Shown piece after piece: positions 25,473 to 33,909 of a stretch of DNA of 64,000 nucleotides (position 1 is the first letter of the stretch; every line of letters starts with the position of its first letter). This DNA is from Mesorhizobium sp. M7A.F.Ca.US.008.03.1.1 (GTDB taxonomy: Bacteria > Pseudomonadota > Alphaproteobacteria > Rhizobiales > Rhizobiaceae), in assembly GCF_003997495.1 (NCBI RefSeq), contig NZ_RZRU01000015.1, forward strand, positions 1-64,000, given 5' to 3'. The position numbers were made by a program, and so were the translations under genes. The notes beneath the pieces are model-generated. The model saw only the letters and a list, made by a program, of their open reading frames with translations, did no database searches and was not told where the DNA came from.

Positions 25473-26612
25473 TCAGGCACCTTTCCCCTTGACCGCTTCC
25501 ATGCCGACCGATCGCGGACTGAACGAGGCGAATAGCGCCTGGATGTAGGGCCGGAACATATGCTCGAGGGCACCGGCAAACAGGATGACCAAGCCTTGAA
25601 TGATGACGATCATGTCGCGGCTGATTGCCGGCATCTCGAAGGCGAGTTCGGCGCCGCCCTGGTAGAGCATGCCGAACAGAATCGCCGCAAGCACGATGCC
25701 GACAGGGTGCAGGCGGCCCATCAGCGCCACGGCGATGCCGACGAAGCCGGCGCCGGAAACGAAGTCGATGGCGACATTGTGCTGATCGCCCATCACCGGA
25801 TTGAGCGCCATCATGCCGGCCAGCCCGCCCGAGATCATCATGGCGGGGATGATGATGCGGGTTTCGGAAATGCCGGCATAGCGTGCCGCCTTCGGGCTGT
25901 GACCGTAGGTGCGCATCTCATAGCCGAGCTTGGTGCGCCAGATCAGCAGCCAGACCAGAAAGGCCATGACCAGCGCCAGCAGGAAGGTGACGTTGAGCGG
26001 CGCCGAACGGATCTTGGCGCCGAACAGCTCGATGATCCAGTTGAGCTTGGGTAATTCCGCGCCGGCGAGGAAGTTGCGCGTCTGCGGCGCTTGCGAGGCG
26101 GCTGGCTTCAAAGGGCCGACCAGCAGGTAAACCATGATCGAGGCGGCGATGAAGTTGAACATGATGGTGGTGATGACGATGTGCGAGCCACGCTTGGCCT
26201 GCAGATAGGCCGGGATCAGCGCCCACAATGCGCCCACCGCCGCCGCTGCAATGATCGCCAGCGGGAAGGTCAGCCACCATGGCAGTGTACTGTCGAAGCT
26301 CAGGCAGACGATGGCGATGCCGAGGCCGGCGATGTAGGCCTGCCCCTCGGTGCCGATGTTGAACAGGCCGCAATGCGCTGCCACCGCCACCGAAAGCCCG
26401 GTGAAGATGAACGTAGTGGCATAGAAGAGGGTGAAGGCGATGCCTGTGCCCTTGCCGAAGGCGCCCTCGACCAGGATGACGGCGGCGCGGAGCGGATTCT
26501 CGCCGACCAGAAGCACGACGAAGCCGGCGACGACGAAGGCGACGAACAGATTGATCAGCGGGATCAGGCCATAGTCGGCCCAGGCCGGCAGTTTGGCGTA
26601 AGGCGTGCTCAA
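25473..26612 (-). CDS. Nucleoside-type ABC transporter permease (first subunit), TTG start
   Basis: The 379-residue permease shares the FNIGTEGQAYIAGLG segment of BPD_transp_2 proteins and has about ten hydrophobic segments. The start is TTG at 26612, overlapping the ATPase stop as TTGA and preceded by AGGAGG 9 bases before; no ATG fits as well. It is the NupP/YufP-like partner of the shorter permease that follows. Confidence 0.88.
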   Translation of the reverse strand: MSTPYAKLPAWADYGLIPLINLFVAFVVAGFVVLLVGENPLRAAVILVEGAFGKGTGIAFTLFYATTFIFTGLSVAVAAHCGLFNIGTEGQAYIAGLGIAIVCLSFDSTLPWWLTFPLAIIAAAAVGALWALIPAYLQAKRGSHIVITTIMFNFIAASIMVYLLVGPLKPAASQAPQTRNFLAGAELPKLNWIIELFGAKIRSAPLNVTFLLALVMAFLVWLLIWRTKLGYEMRTYGHSPKAARYAGISETRIIIPAMMISGGLAGMMALNPVMGDQHNVAIDFVSGAGFVGIAVALMGRLHPVGIVLAAILFGMLYQGGAELAFEMPAISRDMIVIIQGLVILFAGALEHMFRPYIQALFASFSPRSVGMEAVKGKGA

Positions 26613-28141
26613 AGTGCTGCCTCCTGGTGCTCGATGCCGGCCATCAGCAGGCCGAGTTCGCCCTCGGTCGCTTCCGGGCCGCGCTCGCCGACGATGCGGC
26701 CGGCAAACATCACCAGGATACGGTCGGACAGCGAACGGATCTCGTCCAGCTCGACCGACACCACCAGCACCGCCTTGCCTTGGTCGCGCATGGCGATCAG
26801 GCGCTTGTGGATGAACTCGATGGCGCCGACGTCGACGCCGCGTGTCGGCTGGCCAACGATCAGAACACCCGGGTCCTGTTCCATCTCCCGCGCCAGCACG
26901 ATCTTCTGCTGGTTGCCGCCGGAGAAATTGGCGGTCTTCAGCCGGCAGTCGGCCGGGCGGATGTCGTATTTGGCTATTCTGTCCCTGGCATCGTTGCGGA
27001 TGGCATCGATGTTGAGGAAAGGGCCCCGGAGATAGCGGGGATCATCGTGATAGCCGAGGATCGAGTTCTCGTTCTCCTCGAAGGCCAGCACCAGCCCGAC
27101 GTGATGGCGGTCCTCCGGCACATGCGCCAGGCCGCGGTCGCGCAATTCGCCCGGGTCGGCGGCGCCGGTCAGGTCGATCGGCTTGCCGTCGAGCATGACA
27201 GACCCGGAAACAGCGCGCCTGATGCCGGAAATCGCCTCGAGCAGTTCGGATTGTCCGTTGCCGGCGACGCCGGCGATGCCGACGATCTCGCCCGCCCTGA
27301 TATCGAAGGAGATGTCGTCGACCATGGTGACGCCGCGCGTATCCTTCACCGTCAGGTTCTTGACCGCGAGCTTGACCCCGCCGGCTGCCGCCTCGCCCTT
27401 CTCGACCCGCAAGAGCACGCGCCGCCCGACCATCAGCTCGGCCAATTCCTCGACCGTGGTCTTGGCTGTCTCGCGCGTCGCCACCATCGTGCCCTGGCGC
27501 ATCACCGACACGGTGTCGGTGATGGCCATGATCTCGCGCAATTTGTGGGTGATCAGCACCACCGTCTTGCCCTGGTCCTTCAGCTGCCCGAGGATACGGA
27601 AAAGATGGTCGGCCTCGGCCGGTGTCAAAACGCCCGTCGGCTCGTCGAGGATCAGGATCTCGGCGCCGCGGTAGAGTGCCTTCAGGATCTCGACACGCTG
27701 CTGCAGGCCGACCGGCAGTTCCTCGATGATTGCATCGGGATCGACTTCCAGCCCGTATTCACGCTCCAGCCGCTCCAGTTCGGAGCGCGCCTTGGCGATG
27801 CTCTTCTTCAGCAGCGCATCGCTTTCGGCGCCGAGGATGACGTTCTCCAGCACCGTGAAATTGTCGACCAGCATGAAGTGCTGATGCACCATGCCGATGC
27901 CGAGTGCGATTGCGTCATTGGGGGTCTTGATCGAGGCCGGCTGGCCGCCAACGCGGATCTCGCCGCTGTCGGCCTGGTAGAAGCCGTAGAGGATCGACAT
28001 CAGCGTCGATTTGCCAGCTCCGTTCTCGCCGACAATGCCGTGGATCGTGCCGCGACCGATCTCAAGATTGATGTCCCGGTTGGCGCGCACCGCACCAAAA
28101 CTCTTGTTGATGCCGATCAACTCGATTGCGGCTTGCGCCAT
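26609..28141 (-). CDS. Nucleoside-type ABC transporter ATP-binding protein (two ABC domains)
   Basis: The 510-residue protein is a tandem ATPase like RbsA, NupO and YufO. The first domain has Walker A GENGAGKST near residue 37 and LPVGLQQRVEILKAL; the second has the looser GVAGNGQSELLEA in place of Walker A and FSGGNQQKIVLAREM as signature. It energises the two following permeases. The cognate BMP receptor gene is 2 kb upstream on the same strand, separated by three unrelated genes, so it probably has its own promoter. Confidence 0.9.
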   Translation of the reverse strand: MAQAAIELIGINKSFGAVRANRDINLEIGRGTIHGIVGENGAGKSTLMSILYGFYQADSGEIRVGGQPASIKTPNDAIALGIGMVHQHFMLVDNFTVLENVILGAESDALLKKSIAKARSELERLEREYGLEVDPDAIIEELPVGLQQRVEILKALYRGAEILILDEPTGVLTPAEADHLFRILGQLKDQGKTVVLITHKLREIMAITDTVSVMRQGTMVATRETAKTTVEELAELMVGRRVLLRVEKGEAAAGGVKLAVKNLTVKDTRGVTMVDDISFDIRAGEIVGIAGVAGNGQSELLEAISGIRRAVSGSVMLDGKPIDLTGAADPGELRDRGLAHVPEDRHHVGLVLAFEENENSILGYHDDPRYLRGPFLNIDAIRNDARDRIAKYDIRPADCRLKTANFSGGNQQKIVLAREMEQDPGVLIVGQPTRGVDVGAIEFIHKRLIAMRDQGKAVLVVSVELDEIRSLSDRILVMFAGRIVGERGPEATEGELGLLMAGIEHQEAAL

Positions 28142-28370
28142 GCAGCCTGTCCCACTCTTATTTTTTTATCGCTTGGTCAAAACGCCTAGCATGACGCTCA
28201 GCCCGTGCCAATTGGCGGAGCAGGTTCACTCTCGACAAATCCCGGTGCGCTTGTCAATTTGCAACGTGGCCGGGGCCTTCACATTCGCTAGTATGACGGA
28301 GCCGAAATTCGCATCACGGCGCAAGAACATCACGGCGCAAGACCATCGCGGTGAAGACTGGGGAATTCAC

Positions 28371-28580
28371 ATGATTATGCCCGCCGACCGGCTGACGACG
28401 CTGGAGATCCGCGCCGCCGAGCAGGAGAAGACCATCGAGGAACTGTCCGGCCAGATCGCCGAGCAGTGGAAAGTGATCGAGCGCATGCAGCGCAAGCTCG
28501 ACTCGCTGACGGATCGCTTCCTGGCGCTGGAGGAGCAGACAGGAGATGAAGTGCCGGTGACCAAGCCGCCGCACTGGTGA
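28371..28580 (+). CDS. slyX: SlyX family protein
   Basis: The 69-residue protein is a heptad-patterned coiled coil (LEIRAAEQEKTIEELSGQIAE...) ending in KPPHW, the signature end of SlyX. The family is widespread, with unknown function. GGGGAA precedes the ATG at 28371; ATG at 28377 is an alternative. It is inserted, in the opposite strand, between the ATPase gene and its likely receptor gene. Confidence 0.85.
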   Translation: MIMPADRLTTLEIRAAEQEKTIEELSGQIAEQWKVIERMQRKLDSLTDRFLALEEQTGDEVPVTKPPHW

Positions 28581-28602
28581 GGAAAAAGGGAAGGTGCACG
28601 CC

Positions 28603-29001
28603 GTGGTCAGTGAAAGCGATCGCATCGCGCGGGCCGGCGACTATGTGCTCGGTCTTATGAACGATGCGGAACGTGAAAGGGCAGAGCGCGACCTCGAGAT
28701 CGATCCCGCCTTCCGCGACGCGGTCGTGCAGCTTGCCGAACGCATGCACATCTTCGACCGTGCGGAAAAACCAGCCGGCGCCAATCATTGGGCTCTGGTT
28801 ACGCAACGCCTCGCCGAATTGCCGCAGATGCGCAGCGTTGGTCTGGGCGGCAATGATGCTGGGCCGCGCCCGGCGATCCGAAGCCTGTCGCAGCGGTCGC
28901 ACGGCTTCGGCCTGCATGCAGTTGGCGGCCAGCGCGGATTTGCCGTCGCCATCGGGCTGTTAGCGGCGTTTGCGCTGGGCTATCTGGCGGGCAAGTTGTA
29001 A
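28603..29001 (+). CDS. Membrane-anchored protein with an anti-sigma (RskA-like) N-terminus
   Basis: The 132-residue product starts with VSESDRIARAGDYVLGLMNDAERERAERDLEIDP in outline, which matches the zinc-less N-terminal sigma-binding helix pair of RskA/ChrR-type anti-sigma factors (A-G-x-Y-V-L-G-x-x). One membrane helix (FAVAIGLLAAFALGYLAG) closes the protein, leaving almost no periplasmic domain. GTG at 28603 or GTG at 28594 may start it. No sigma factor gene is near. It may be an orphan regulator or a small anchor; the call is from pattern, not from a firm family match. Confidence 0.5.
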   Translation: MVSESDRIARAGDYVLGLMNDAERERAERDLEIDPAFRDAVVQLAERMHIFDRAEKPAGANHWALVTQRLAELPQMRSVGLGGNDAGPRPAIRSLSQRSHGFGLHAVGGQRGFAVAIGLLAAFALGYLAGKL

Positions 29002-29040
29002 GCTGACGTAAATCGAAGTGAGTGCTATAGAAGATAGATA

Positions 29041-30111
29041 TTACACAAAAACGTGTTCGAACTTAAATTCATCTATCTTTCTCTGGTATGCAACTTGGAT
29101 AAGACCAAGAAGAATGCAAGCGGCGAATGTCTCGTGAATGTCATCAGTCGACTTAGGTTCGTCCAAATTGAATCTTCCGTTTAATCGTTCAGATCCATGT
29201 ACCAAAGATGATCTTATACCATACATTTTTCCGATCGACTTCTCTATGTCTATTTTCGCCGTCTCTATGCCAGGGAATATCACTTTTAGCTTTGACTTCA
29301 AGGCTCCCACTATCGTGTAGCCCGACTCGCCTAAAACCGACTCGATTCCGGCGACGCTCCACACGATATCTTGCAATTCGTCACTCATGTAGTGCTGACG
29401 GAAGAGTCTAGTGTATATCGATAGCGCTCTGGACACGCCTGACGATGTGTCACCTGTAACAACGCCCGGCATCTTAGAATACCAGTCCCAAACGGATGGA
29501 GTGCTGAATTGTCGAAAGGTTGGCCATCCAACTTTGTCATTCATTGTATGAATATATCGCCAAAAGCCATTGAAGGCTCCGATGCCTCTATGTCGATCCG
29601 ATTCGGAATCGCTGGGATTGAAAGAAAAGCAGCCGGGTCTTGCAATGTTAATCGCGCAACCGAAATTATTTATAATCTTTTGAAGATCCCACCTAATATC
29701 ACGCCCTACTATGCTATTTTTCGCTTCGGCCAAATCGATAAGGGCTTTTTTGTTAAGAAATCCCTCAAACCTTACTAGGCAAACTGGACCGCCATCAAAG
29801 GATTTTGGCTTTTCATTCCAATTTACTTCTTTTTCAAAGGCGGATGGATCGCCTTTTCGCACAGATTCAAAATATTCTTCCCAATTACAGAGGCCGATAC
29901 CAATTTCAATATAGTCAATAAATCTAGAAAGGTGCTTGGTATTGAGTCGCCCGCATCTAAACCCCAGATCATTGATTCCGTTTTGAAAACAATCAGCAAT
30001 AAATGGATCGTCATTACCCCATGGGGGCCAAATCGAATCGGTAGCTACTACGCTACCCAAAAAAACGCCGGCGTCTTTGCCGGCGTTCTTTTTTCTGAAG
30101 AAGATCGCCAC
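29041..30111 (-). CDS. Apea-like HEPN domain protein, AT-rich insertion
   Basis: The open frame has up to 356 codons and is much richer in A/T than all neighbours, with many rare codons for this genome, a sign of recent transfer. The C-terminal part reads YTRLFRQHYMSD... and then IRSSLVHGSE, giving the R-x4-H motif (Arg300, His305) of HEPN RNases or HEPN-fold proteins. The N-terminal part is unrecognised. The first ATG (30111) lies inside the terminator of the upstream BMP gene, so translation more likely starts downstream, perhaps at TTG 30060. HEPN proteins often serve in phage defence or toxin systems; no partner gene is seen. Confidence 0.6.
   Translation of the reverse strand: MAIFFRKKNAGKDAGVFLGSVVATDSIWPPWGNDDPFIADCFQNGINDLGFRCGRLNTKHLSRFIDYIEIGIGLCNWEEYFESVRKGDPSAFEKEVNWNEKPKSFDGGPVCLVRFEGFLNKKALIDLAEAKNSIVGRDIRWDLQKIINNFGCAINIARPGCFSFNPSDSESDRHRGIGAFNGFWRYIHTMNDKVGWPTFRQFSTPSVWDWYSKMPGVVTGDTSSGVSRALSIYTRLFRQHYMSDELQDIVWSVAGIESVLGESGYTIVGALKSKLKVIFPGIETAKIDIEKSIGKMYGIRSSLVHGSERLNGRFNLDEPKSTDDIHETFAACILLGLIQVAYQRKIDEFKFEHVFV
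30059..30094. terminator. Bidirectional rho-independent terminator after the BMP gene
   Basis: AACGCCGGC (30064-30072), loop GTCTTT and GCCGGCGTT (30079-30087) form a 9-bp stem flanked by an A-run on the left and CTTTTTT on the right. On the minus strand it terminates the BMP receptor transcript, which stops at 30130. The 5' part of the HEPN frame runs through it. Confidence 0.85.
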
Positions 30112-30129
30112 GTAACTTAATCTATGCGC

Positions 30130-31119
30130 TCAATAGGGGCAGGCGTTATCAGCCGTATAGTCGTGCACTTCGATCTTGCCGGCGATGATGTCGGCCTTGG
30201 CCTTTTCGACGGCCGTCTTCATCTCGTCCGTCACCAGCGCCTTGTTGTTGTCGTCCATGGCGTAGTCGACGCCGCCTTCCTTAAGGCCCAGATTCTCGAC
30301 GCCGCCCTTGAAGGTGCCGTTCTTGCCGTCCATGAAGGCGGTGTAGACGGCGACGTCGACGCGCTTCAGCATCGAGGTCAGCACCTTGCCGGGCTGCAGG
30401 CCGTTCTGGTTGGAATCGACACCGATGCCGAGCTTGCCGGCATCCGCCGCAGCCTGCAGCACGCCGACGCCAGTGCCGCCTGCCGCGGCATAGACCACGT
30501 CGGAGCCCTGGTCGATCTGCGTCTTGGCGATCTCGCCGCCCTTGGCCGGATCGTTCCAGGCAGCCGGCGTGTCACCCGTCATGTTCTGGATGACATCGGT
30601 CGCGCCGGCCGATTTGGCGCCGCCGACATAGCCGCATTCGAACTTGCGGATCAGCGGGATGTCCATGCCGCCGACGAAGGAGACCTTCTTGGACTTCGAG
30701 GCCATCGCCGCCATGATGCCGACGAGATAGGAGCCTTCGTTTTCCTTGAATACCAGCGAGCGGACATTGGGCATGTCGACGGCGTCGTCGATGATGGCGA
30801 AGTTGAGATCGGGATATTCGGCCGCGACCTTCTTCAGCGCATCCTCCCAAGCGAAGCCGGCCATGACGATCGGATTGTGACCGTCCTCGGCGAAGCGGCG
30901 CAGCGCCTGCTCACGCTGCGAGGCATTGGAGACCTCGAATTCGACGTAGGCCGTGCCGGTTTCCGTCTTGAATTTCTCGGCGCCGTGATAGGCAGCCTCG
31001 TTGAAGGATTTGTCGAATTTGCCGCCGAGATCATAGAGGATGGCCGGCTGGACATCCGCGGCGAAAGCCGGAAGAACCATTGCGGTTGCGGCCAGGAGGC
31101 CGAGAACGATACGTTTCAT
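30130..31119 (-). CDS. BMP family ABC transporter substrate-binding protein (nucleoside receptor)
   Basis: The 329-residue precursor has a signal peptide (MKRIVLGLLAATAMVLPAFA) without a lipobox, then AILYDLGGKFDKSFNEAAYHG, which is the conserved opening of BMP/Med receptors, and later DVVYAAAGGTGVGVLQAA. BMP receptors bind purine nucleosides. It should serve the ATPase and permeases encoded at 28141-24500. A strong terminator follows at once, so it is transcribed apart from them, which fits a receptor made in excess. Confidence 0.9.
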   Translation of the reverse strand: MKRIVLGLLAATAMVLPAFAADVQPAILYDLGGKFDKSFNEAAYHGAEKFKTETGTAYVEFEVSNASQREQALRRFAEDGHNPIVMAGFAWEDALKKVAAEYPDLNFAIIDDAVDMPNVRSLVFKENEGSYLVGIMAAMASKSKKVSFVGGMDIPLIRKFECGYVGGAKSAGATDVIQNMTGDTPAAWNDPAKGGEIAKTQIDQGSDVVYAAAGGTGVGVLQAAADAGKLGIGVDSNQNGLQPGKVLTSMLKRVDVAVYTAFMDGKNGTFKGGVENLGLKEGGVDYAMDDNNKALVTDEMKTAVEKAKADIIAGKIEVHDYTADNACPY

Positions 31120-31327
31120 GTGATCCACACCCTGTCGGTTATTTTTTCCGTTACGCACCGCATGCCGGCCCGGTTCTCCGGCAGGCATGCGACGTCAGCC
31201 AGGAGTGTACTCCCTCCCGCTCGGCGGCAATCTGGCATGGCCCGAAACAAAATTCACGCGGAATTTTGACCTTTTGGAAAAGCTTGGTGCGGGCAAGCCG
31301 CACCGCAGCTTGTCCTTGCGCCAAGTG

Positions 31328-31993
31328 TTACGCGGACGCGGCAGCAGGGATGGCGCAGGCGACGCCGGTGCCTTTGAGGTTGCAAGTGCCGTAAGGGTTC
31401 TTCGCCAGATATTGCTGGTGATCGGCTTCGGCGAAGTAGAATTCGGCCGCCGGGGCGATCTCGGTGGTGATCCTGCCGTGGCCGGCACCGCGCAGCGAGG
31501 TCTCATACGCGTCGCGCGAGGCGCTCGCCGCCGACAATTGCGCCTCGTCGCTCGCGTAGATCGCGGACCGATAGGCGGTGCCGACATCATTGCCCTGGCG
31601 CATGCCTTGCGTGGGGTCGTGGCTTTCCCAGAACAGCTTCAGAAGCCCGGCATAGGAGACGATCTCGGGGTCATGGACCACCAGCACCACTTCGGCATGA
31701 CCGGTAAGCCCGGTGCAGGTCTCCTGATGGGTCGGATTGGGCGTGAAGCCGCCGGCATAACCGGCCGCCGTGACCCAGACCCCTTCGATCTGCCAGAACA
31801 GCCGCTCCGCACCCCAGAAGCAACCCAGTCCGAAGATCGCCGTCTCCAGCCTCTCGGGATAAGGACCTTTGAGCGGTCTTTTCAAGACCTTGTGCCTGGA
31901 TGCGGTCGGGATCGCCCTGGCGCGGCCCGGCAGGGCCTCGGAGGGCTTCGGCAGATTGAGCTTCTTGTTCAGCATGTCGCTGAGAAAGAACAT
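31328..31993 (-). CDS. msrA: Peptide methionine sulfoxide reductase MsrA
   Basis: It repairs oxidised methionine (S-sulfoxide form). The 221-residue protein has FGLGCFWGAERLF with the catalytic Cys58, TGHAEVV, and the Tyr/Asp-containing ESHDPTQGMRQGNDVGTAYRS motif. About 45 extra residues before the core are usual in rhizobial MsrA. The start at 31993 (MFFLSDM) fits these. It stands alone, with a small membrane protein gene just upstream. Confidence 0.94.
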   Translation of the reverse strand: MFFLSDMLNKKLNLPKPSEALPGRARAIPTASRHKVLKRPLKGPYPERLETAIFGLGCFWGAERLFWQIEGVWVTAAGYAGGFTPNPTHQETCTGLTGHAEVVLVVHDPEIVSYAGLLKLFWESHDPTQGMRQGNDVGTAYRSAIYASDEAQLSAASASRDAYETSLRGAGHGRITTEIAPAAEFYFAEADHQQYLAKNPYGTCNLKGTGVACAIPAAASA

Positions 31994-32025
31994 GCGCGGG
32001 TTTCCCTCTCTTCGCGGAAAGCGGA

Positions 32026-32349
32026 TCAGTTTGCGACGAACTGTCCGGCGCGACGTTGCCGCCTGTAGCCTATCGCATAGAGCAGGAAAGCCAGCACCGC
32101 GAACACGGCGAAGCCCGGCTGGTTCAGCACCCAGGCGATGGCGCCGTCCCACAGCAGCGGGCTGGCCTTGGTTCGGATGAAGGTCTCGAAGGCGGCCCGC
32201 GTGTCGGGCGAGACCGCCAGCCAACTGGTGTTGAGCGGGGTCAGCACCAGCACGGAGGCCGCCACCGTGCGTGTCGCGTCGAGCACCGCCATGATGACGG
32301 AAATCGACAGCGCGATCATTGCGGCAAGACGAAAGACGAAGCGAAACAT
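32026..32349 (-). CDS. Small membrane protein of unknown function
   Basis: The 107-residue protein has an N-terminal helix (FRLAAMIALSISVIMAVLDATRTVA), a soluble loop with TFIRTKASPLLWD, and a second helix (FAVFAVLAFLLYAIGY) followed by a basic tail. I recall similar proteins next to msrA in rhizobia but no named family. The start at 32349 is the first Met before the helix. It is 32 bases ahead of msrA and may share its transcript. Confidence 0.65.
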   Translation of the reverse strand: MFRFVFRLAAMIALSISVIMAVLDATRTVAASVLVLTPLNTSWLAVSPDTRAAFETFIRTKASPLLWDGAIAWVLNQPGFAVFAVLAFLLYAIGYRRQRRAGQFVAN

Positions 32350-32498
32350 CAGAACCCTCCTCCGGGCTGGTCCCCTCCCGAGGGGCCTTTCAGAAATAGA
32401 ATGCGCATGGCTGGATCGCAATCGCCATACGCGAATTTGCAGACTCCAGACTCAGGTCAACAGAAGGCCGGACGACAGTCGGTCGGGTGGCTTTTCAT

Positions 32499-32580
32499 TG
32501 ACATGTGAGGGCAGCTATGCTAACAATTCCGGCATGGTGCTGACTTGCGCCGACGACCCGCCGCACAGGCGGGTTTTTGC
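32499..32580 (+). ncRNA. Candidate small RNA with rho-independent terminator
   Basis: A TTGACA (32499-32504), then 17 bases and TAACAAT, give a possible promoter. About 40 bases on, CCCGCC (32557-32562), loop GCACA and GGCGGG (32568-32573) followed by TTTTT form a clear intrinsic terminator. No plus-strand gene lies upstream to be terminated and none downstream to be attenuated, so a short independent transcript is the simplest reading. A 9-codon frame ATG 32517 to TGA 32543 lies at its front. Confidence 0.4.
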
Positions 32581-32657
32581 GTTTGGTGCCTCGCAAACCG
32601 ACGCGCCGGCGAAGTCTCTAAAGCCGGGGGGAACCCGGATCCGGTGCCCTGCGCGAA

Positions 32658-33362
32658 CTATGCGGCCAGCTTCCTTTTGCGCCGATGGACACGCCAGACG
32701 GCAAAGACGCCGCCGCCAATGGCGCCGATCACCAGGCCGGCCAGGCCGGTGAACACGGCGAAATAGCCGCAGGCGCCTTCGAAACAGCTCATCTCGGTGG
32801 CATCAGCAATCACCGAGCCGATGGCGAATCCGCCCACGGCGCCGATGACCGCACCCAGGACGATGCCGAGCAGCGCGGCGATGACCGAGGCGAAGGCCGA
32901 TGGGCTTCCGGTTTCCGGACTGACATAAACGGCATCGGCTTCGGATCCTTGGCGAAGAAGATAGATGCAGAGAGCGCCGATGGCGATTTCGGCGCCGGTG
33001 ATGGCAAGCGCCTGGCCCGAAAAGACGAATCCCGGCACCGTGAGTGCATAGGCATGGATGACCAGCAGCCCGACGATTATGGAAATCTGCCAGATGGTGA
33101 ACCGGCGCCGGAAGCGGGCCGAGCGGCCGAAGGCGAGGCCGAGCAGGTAAAGCCCCCACAGGATGGTGACGATGTCGACGGCGAGCCCGCCATAGATAAG
33201 GTAAAACACACTGTCTGGCAGGCCGGTGGCGCCGACCACCGGCCAGGCGGAGATCAGGCCGTAGACCGACCACGCCATGACGAAGACAAGCCAGCCCACC
33301 GGCACGAAGGACAGCCCGCTGTCCGGCCGCCTGACTGGCGTCTGTCCATTGCTCGATGTCAT
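32658..33362 (-). CDS. Six-helix membrane protein, DUF2569-like layout
   Basis: The 234-residue protein has about six hydrophobic segments. The first four (GWLVFVMAWSVYGLI..., FYLIYGGLAVDIVTILWG...) resemble DUF2569-type membrane proteins in order and spacing. Two glycine-rich helices near the C-terminus (LLGIVLGAVIGAVGGFAIG, FTGLAGLVIGAIGGGVFA) surround a loop with two cysteines. The frame continues to 33509 without signal-like sequence, so I start at 33362. Function unknown; no operon partner. Confidence 0.6.
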   Translation of the reverse strand: MTSSNGQTPVRRPDSGLSFVPVGWLVFVMAWSVYGLISAWPVVGATGLPDSVFYLIYGGLAVDIVTILWGLYLLGLAFGRSARFRRRFTIWQISIIVGLLVIHAYALTVPGFVFSGQALAITGAEIAIGALCIYLLRQGSEADAVYVSPETGSPSAFASVIAALLGIVLGAVIGAVGGFAIGSVIADATEMSCFEGACGYFAVFTGLAGLVIGAIGGGVFAVWRVHRRKRKLAA

Positions 33363-33722
33363 GTCCGCACAATGCCCCCGCAAAGCCTCGGCACCCGACA
33401 GGCAACTCCGGGGGAAGTCAAGGGCGGCCGGCCCTGCGGTCCTGCCTGTGCACACCATTGCAGCGGCGGCGCCTGCAAAAACGGGCGTGCCGGCGGCCTT
33501 GCGAAACACTGTGTGGCCGGCAAAGCGAATAGACTGCCGTTATGGCTTGGCATTCGGCGCCGGATCGACTAGATGAGCCCCGCGCCTGTTGCTTCGACGG
33601 CTCAGGTGCGGGGGAAGGCGTTTGCTGGTTGGCGACGCCGATGGCGGAAGTTCCGCCTTGCCCGAGGGAGGTGCATCTCCCCAACCCGCACGGCAAAACC
33701 GGCCGACGTGACATGCATGGAC
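33363..33722. other. 360-base gap before tRNA-Ser without a convincing gene
   Basis: Open frames cross this stretch on both strands, but none has a ribosome site or a plausible protein composition, and the longest runs straight into the tRNA. The promoter of the tRNA should lie in its right part. I see nothing else. Confidence 0.5.
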
Positions 33723-33812
33723 GGAGAGGTGGCCGAGTGGTTGAAGGCGCACGCCTGGAAAGTGTGTTTACGGGAGACCGTAACGCGGGTTCGAATCCCG
33801 CTCTCTCCGCCA
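33723..33812 (+). tRNA. tRNA-Ser (anticodon GGA)
   Basis: The 90-base gene folds as a class II tRNA: acceptor GGAGAGG pairs with TCTCTCC (one G-T), the anticodon stem CACGC/GTGTG holds the loop CTGGAAA with anticodon GGA at 33757-33759, and there is a long variable arm (TTTACGGGAGACCGTAA) and a T-loop GGTTCGAATCC. Discriminator G and CCA are encoded. It reads UCC/UCU serine codons. Confidence 0.95.
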
Positions 33813-33909
33813 TCCTGCTTCGCTCTACGAGCTTCGCAGGACAAGCCCGAGCCTCTGTGCGAAGCAGGTGCCCTTCGAAGCCGTAGCGAAGGAGGGCGGT
33901 AAACATCAG

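Noticed and set aside
26627..28189. 520-codon plus-strand open frame opposite the ABC ATPase
   Set aside because: Shadow of the ATPase; repetitive Asp/His/Leu composition.
32517..32580. Amino-acid-operon leader peptide with attenuator
   Set aside because: The short frame has no run of one amino acid and no downstream plus-strand biosynthetic gene; a free small RNA fits better.
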